From positions 124,001 through 188,000 of the forward strand of contig NZ_JAMB01000001.1 in NCBI RefSeq assembly GCF_000521805.1: a DNA stretch of 64,000 nt. The letters run 5' to 3'. The position numbers and the translations under genes are program-made. The notes beneath the pieces were generated by a model. That model saw only the letters and a list, made by a program, of their open reading frames with translations, had not been told where the DNA came from and searched no databases. Below are positions 61,144-64,000 of this stretch, in pieces (within the stretch, counting starts at the first letter, position 1; each line of letters starts with the position of its first letter). This DNA is from Marinomonas ushuaiensis DSM 15871 (lineage in GTDB: Bacteria; Pseudomonadota; Gammaproteobacteria; Pseudomonadales; Marinomonadaceae).

Positions 61144-62364
61144 ATGAATGGAACTGATATTTTCGATTTTATCGACGTCGATTCCTGCTTAAATTTACTT
61201 TCCTCTATGGTGCAGCATAAGAGTTATACAGAAACCGAAGGTGAGCGATTATTGGCTGCCGTGATGCACGAACGTATGACCGAATTAGGCATGAAGAGTG
61301 AATTACAGCCTGTCGTTGATGATCGTGTGAATGCTATTGGCCGTCTTAAAGGAACAGGTGGTGGGGCTAGCCTTTTGTTTAACGGACATCTTGATACAAA
61401 CCCAGCAACAGAAGGTTGGACTGTAGATCCGTGGTCAGGGTTGATTGACGACGAATTTATCTATGGTATAGGCGTTTCTAATATGAAAGCTGGCGATGCA
61501 GCCTATTTTTGCGCAGTTGAAACAATCCTTAAAGCGGGCATTAAGCTGAAAGGCGATGTTGTACTTAGTTTTGTTGTTGGCGAGCTTCAAGCGGGTATTG
61601 GAACGGTTCGTGCTATCGAGCAAGGTCTTCGAGCCGATTATTTTATCAACAGTGAACCCACTGATTTACAAGCACTGACAATGCATGCTGGTTCGGTGAT
61701 GTTTGATATTGAGCTGGTGGGCGATACTCGACACTTATCTAAACGAGAAGAAGCTTGTGATGCTCTAGCGGCAGCAACAGTGCTTGCTCAACGCATTAAT
61801 CAACTTGTTTTTACGGGGGCAGAAACACCGGATCAAATCGCTGTAAACCGAGGTCATGTTGGCTCATTACGTGCTGGATTAGGGCGTGAATATCACGAAT
61901 GGCGACCACCGCAAGTAGCAGATCAAGCCAAATTAAAAGGATCCTGTCGTTATGGTCCTGGTCAAACAATTGAGGGCGTTACCAATGACTTAGAATTGTT
62001 GTTAGAAGCGCTTAAATTGGAGTTTCCAAAGCTGAAAACTTCACTTCGAGTCGGTGGACCAACAACGAATGCTTTGCGTATGCCGCCGTTTGAAGTAGCC
62101 CGTGATTCTCGTATCGTTAAAACTCTGAATTCTGCGTTTGAATCCGTAATGGGATACGCTCAACCAACGGGACCCATTGCTCCTGCTGCTTTTTTTGGAA
62201 CCGACGCCGCTCATCTTTCTGCTGCAGGAATGGAAGGTGTTGTCTGCGGACCGGGTGGCGAGTTTAATACCATGCCAGATGAGCGAGTACGCAAGGAACA
62301 GTTTCTCAATTGTGTTCGTATTTACATACTATGTATTATCGAGATTTGTGGCGTTAGCGAATAA
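61144..62364 (+). CDS. M20-family homolog with several replaced metal ligands
   Basis: This 406-residue protein has the M20 fold. FNGHLDTNPATEGW keeps His 82 and Asp 84, and NSEPTD keeps Glu 171. The bridging Asp is Asn 113 (GVSNMKAG). The Glu pair is Glu-Leu at 147-148 (VVGELQAG). The C-terminal His appears as Thr 376 (GPGGEFNTMPDE). Three of the usual dinuclear zinc ligands are therefore replaced, so normal two-metal catalysis is doubtful. It is the last gene of the operon, 27 bases after the ATPase, with a TATGGAG ribosome binding site. It may be a single-metal enzyme or a non-catalytic partner of the first M20 protein. Confidence 0.8.
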   Translation: MNGTDIFDFIDVDSCLNLLSSMVQHKSYTETEGERLLAAVMHERMTELGMKSELQPVVDDRVNAIGRLKGTGGGASLLFNGHLDTNPATEGWTVDPWSGLIDDEFIYGIGVSNMKAGDAAYFCAVETILKAGIKLKGDVVLSFVVGELQAGIGTVRAIEQGLRADYFINSEPTDLQALTMHAGSVMFDIELVGDTRHLSKREEACDALAAATVLAQRINQLVFTGAETPDQIAVNRGHVGSLRAGLGREYHEWRPPQVADQAKLKGSCRYGPGQTIEGVTNDLELLLEALKLEFPKLKTSLRVGGPTTNALRMPPFEVARDSRIVKTLNSAFESVMGYAQPTGPIAPAAFFGTDAAHLSAAGMEGVVCGPGGEFNTMPDERVRKEQFLNCVRIYILCIIEICGVSE

Positions 62365-62389
62365 AAACTATCTATTATTTTTTATTTTT

Positions 62390-62428
62390 AAAAGCGATTA
62401 GAGTGAAGGCTCTAATCGCTTTTTTTGT
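62390..62428 (+). terminator. Terminator of the second ABC/M20 operon
   Basis: AAAGCGATTAGAG pairs with CTCTAATCGCTTT around a short TGAAGG loop and is followed by a T run. It may also stop the converging reductase gene. Confidence 0.88.
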
Positions 62429-62476
62429 GCTGAAAATAATGTGCTGCCTCTGGCTTTTATTTGGTGAGTTTGGGTA

Positions 62477-63457
62477 TTAACGTTGTTCTAGATATTTAAA
62501 CGTTTCTACTAAAGCATCATGAGATGATTTCGGGTTATAGCCTAGTTCTGTTCTGGCTTTCGATATGTTGTATTCTTGTTTCACATTGAAGAACATAGAA
62601 ACTTGGCTGCTGATTAATTCGGCTGGCTTTCCGGTGAGTTTTGAACCAAATCCCATCAATCCAGATAAAACATAGAGTAACCACTTAGGCACAACCGGTG
62701 GTTTTTGTACTTTAAGAGCAATAGATTCCGCAGCGTTAATGATGTCTTCTAAAGAAGAGGAACGGTCATTGGCTAAAATATAGCGCTCGCCTGACTTTCC
62801 TTTTTCACTCGCGGCAATCATGCCTTTTGCGACGTCACGAGGATCAACAAAATTAAAGAAGAAGCTTGGGTTGATGGCAAGTGCACCTGTTCTTATATTC
62901 TCAATAAATTGCATGGTATCGGTTAAGCGATCTATATTCGGGCCAACCATGGCGGAAGGTAATACAGCGACCATCCATAAATTGTATTGCTTAGCTAATT
63001 CCCACGCTCTTTTTTCGGACTCAATTTTAGAGCGATAGTAAGGGTTCGATATGTCATCATTCCAGCTTTCTTCGGTTAATAAAGAACCATCATGACCGAT
63101 AGCAGCGACAGAGCTCACGTAAACTACTTTCTTCACGTTCGCTTTTGCAGCCGCTGACAGTACGATTTCTGTGCCTTGTATATTCGCTTGAACAATTTCT
63201 GTTTCTGGATCTTTTGCCCAGTGTTTAAAAACAGCCGCCACGTGATACAGCACATCGACACCTTCTAACGCTTTTTCCATGGAAGTTTGATCTAGCATGT
63301 CCGCTTCGATAAGTTGGCAATCTAAGCCATCAAACTGAATGGTGTTATTTGCGTTTCGTACGCCAGCACGAACGGTTTCACCTTGCTCAAGAAGCTCACG
63401 TACAAGATTATTACCTAAGTGACCATTTGCGCCTGTTACTAAGCGGATGTTTGCCAT
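62477..63457 (-). CDS. NAD(P)-dependent epimerase/reductase, extended SDR family
   Basis: This 326-residue protein has the N-terminal Rossmann motif VTGANGHLGNNLVRELLEQG, the VDVLYHVAAVF strand, YVSSVAAIGHDG, and the catalytic Tyr-Lys pair in PYYRSKIESE. It then has SAMVGPNIDR and FFNFVDPRDVAKGM. It resembles the dihydroflavonol reductase/HpnA-like group; the substrate is unknown. The upstream MerR gene and a MerR-style promoter between the two suggest inducible expression. Ribosome binding site AGGAT. Confidence 0.85.
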   Translation of the reverse strand: MANIRLVTGANGHLGNNLVRELLEQGETVRAGVRNANNTIQFDGLDCQLIEADMLDQTSMEKALEGVDVLYHVAAVFKHWAKDPETEIVQANIQGTEIVLSAAAKANVKKVVYVSSVAAIGHDGSLLTEESWNDDISNPYYRSKIESEKRAWELAKQYNLWMVAVLPSAMVGPNIDRLTDTMQFIENIRTGALAINPSFFFNFVDPRDVAKGMIAASEKGKSGERYILANDRSSSLEDIINAAESIALKVQKPPVVPKWLLYVLSGLMGFGSKLTGKPAELISSQVSMFFNVKQEYNISKARTELGYNPKSSHDALVETFKYLEQR

Positions 63458-63490
63458 GTTATTTATCCTATATGAGTTACGATAAATAGA

Positions 63491-63522
63491 ATGGTAAACC
63501 CAACCCTAAAGGGGCGAGTCAA
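63491..63522 (-). promoter_or_regulatory. MerR-type promoter with a 20-base spacer in front of the SDR gene
   Basis: On the minus strand TTGACT (63522-63517) and TACCAT (63496-63491) stand 20 bases apart, longer than the usual 17. The spacer carries a dyad, CTCGCCCCT/AGGGTTGGG. Overlong spacers with a dyad are the hallmark of MerR-controlled promoters, and the merR-like gene is directly upstream. Confidence 0.7.
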
Positions 63523-63540
63523 TGTGCTTTTATAGTTATT

Positions 63541-63903
63541 TTATTTGGAAGGAGAAAATACTTCTTGTAGTTCTTTTTGTAAGGCTTTTAATCCTAGTTC
63601 CTTAGTCTTGGCTTGCTGTATTTCGGTTCTGATTTGTTCTATTTTACTGGCAATTAAGGTGTTGGCGAGCTCAAGAGGGAAGCTCTGTTGAGCTTCTTTG
63701 GCAACAACCAGAGGGGTTAGTTCTGCTAATTTTATTCCTAAGATTTGGGCTCGTTTTATCAGAGATATGACGACAATGTGGTTCTGATCATACACTCGAT
63801 AACTTCCTGAGCGGTTAACATGACGCAGCAACCCAATGTCCTCGTAGTGAAGAATCGCTTTTCTAGATGCGCCCGTTAATTTTGCTACCTTTCCAATATA
63901 CAT
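63541..63903 (-). CDS. MerR-family transcriptional regulator
   Basis: The protein has 120 residues from ATG 63903, which has TGAGGCG seven bases upstream; an in-frame ATG at 63918 lacks this. The N-terminal MerR helix-turn-helix is clear (MYIGKVAKLTGASRKAILHY, EDIGLL, GSYRVYDQNHI), followed by a helical dimerisation part with KIEQIRTEIQQAKTKELGLK. No cysteine metal site is visible at the C-terminus, so it is not an obvious metal sensor. Its likely target is the adjacent SDR gene. Confidence 0.88.
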   Translation of the reverse strand: MYIGKVAKLTGASRKAILHYEDIGLLRHVNRSGSYRVYDQNHIVVISLIKRAQILGIKLAELTPLVVAKEAQQSFPLELANTLIASKIEQIRTEIQQAKTKELGLKALQKELQEVFSPSK

Positions 63904-64000
63904 ACTGAATCGCCTCAAATGCAGATATTTCTATGTTATTGGTAAGCATTTACTAACTCAAGACTTTATCCCCAGAGGTCTCTAGCGTTGAGGTTACATC

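Overview
The window reads as the chromosomal replication-origin region of a moderately AT-rich marine gammaproteobacterium of the Oceanospirillales, most like Marinomonas. This is inferred from the gene order (atp operon, parB-parA-rsmG-mnmG, mnmE-yidC-rnpA-rpmH, dnaA-dnaN-recF-gyrB), the many TRAP and peptide-type ABC uptake genes, and an acrylate-handling acuR-acuI pair. No rRNA, tRNA, CRISPR array or insertion sequence was seen.

Layout. 1-1467: the end of proline-catabolic PutA, whose C-terminal non-catalytic aldehyde-dehydrogenase-like domain is a separate ORF. 1550-6772: four tandem paralogous TRAP substrate-binding lipoproteins, each apparently transcribed alone, with no DctQ/DctM permease genes beside them. 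6985-16677: mixed housekeeping and accessory genes (Gfo/Idh oxidoreductase, small orphan ORF with a palindrome behind it, uvrD, aminotransferase, DsbA-like protein, divergent MocR regulator, csdA-csdE sulfur transfer pair). 16699-24926: a LysR regulator divergent from a peptide-type ABC importer that ends in a cytoplasmic M14 metallopeptidase. This block lies between csdA-csdE and tcdA, which are neighbours in E. coli. 25858-26598: a TrmB-like regulator.

26718-38241 (all minus strand): atpIBEFHAGDC, then parB, parA, rsmG and mnmG. 38242-39060 is a very AT-rich non-coding block with DnaA-box-like sites. Next come a decayed zinc alcohol dehydrogenase, acuR, acuI (sharing a visible operator) and a glycerate kinase. 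These separate mnmG from mnmE, which are usually close in this conserved cluster. The core resumes with mnmE, yidC, rnpA and rpmH (minus strand), a second and stronger DnaA-box cluster, and dnaA, dnaN, recF and gyrB (plus strand).

53427-62364: a GntR/UTRA regulator divergent from a second peptide-type ABC importer flanked by two M20-family hydrolase-like genes. The two M20 proteins lack different conserved metal ligands, and the first ATPase half of the fused ABC protein has a Gly-to-Ala change in its Walker A motif. 62477-63903: a MerR regulator and a short-chain reductase with a MerR-style 20-bp-spacer promoter between them.

The most noteworthy points are the split PutA, the permease-less TRAP receptor array, the two DnaA-box clusters about 8 kb apart, the two importer-plus-peptidase cassettes and the M20 pair with altered active sites. 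All function calls rest on reading protein motifs by eye; no database search was run.
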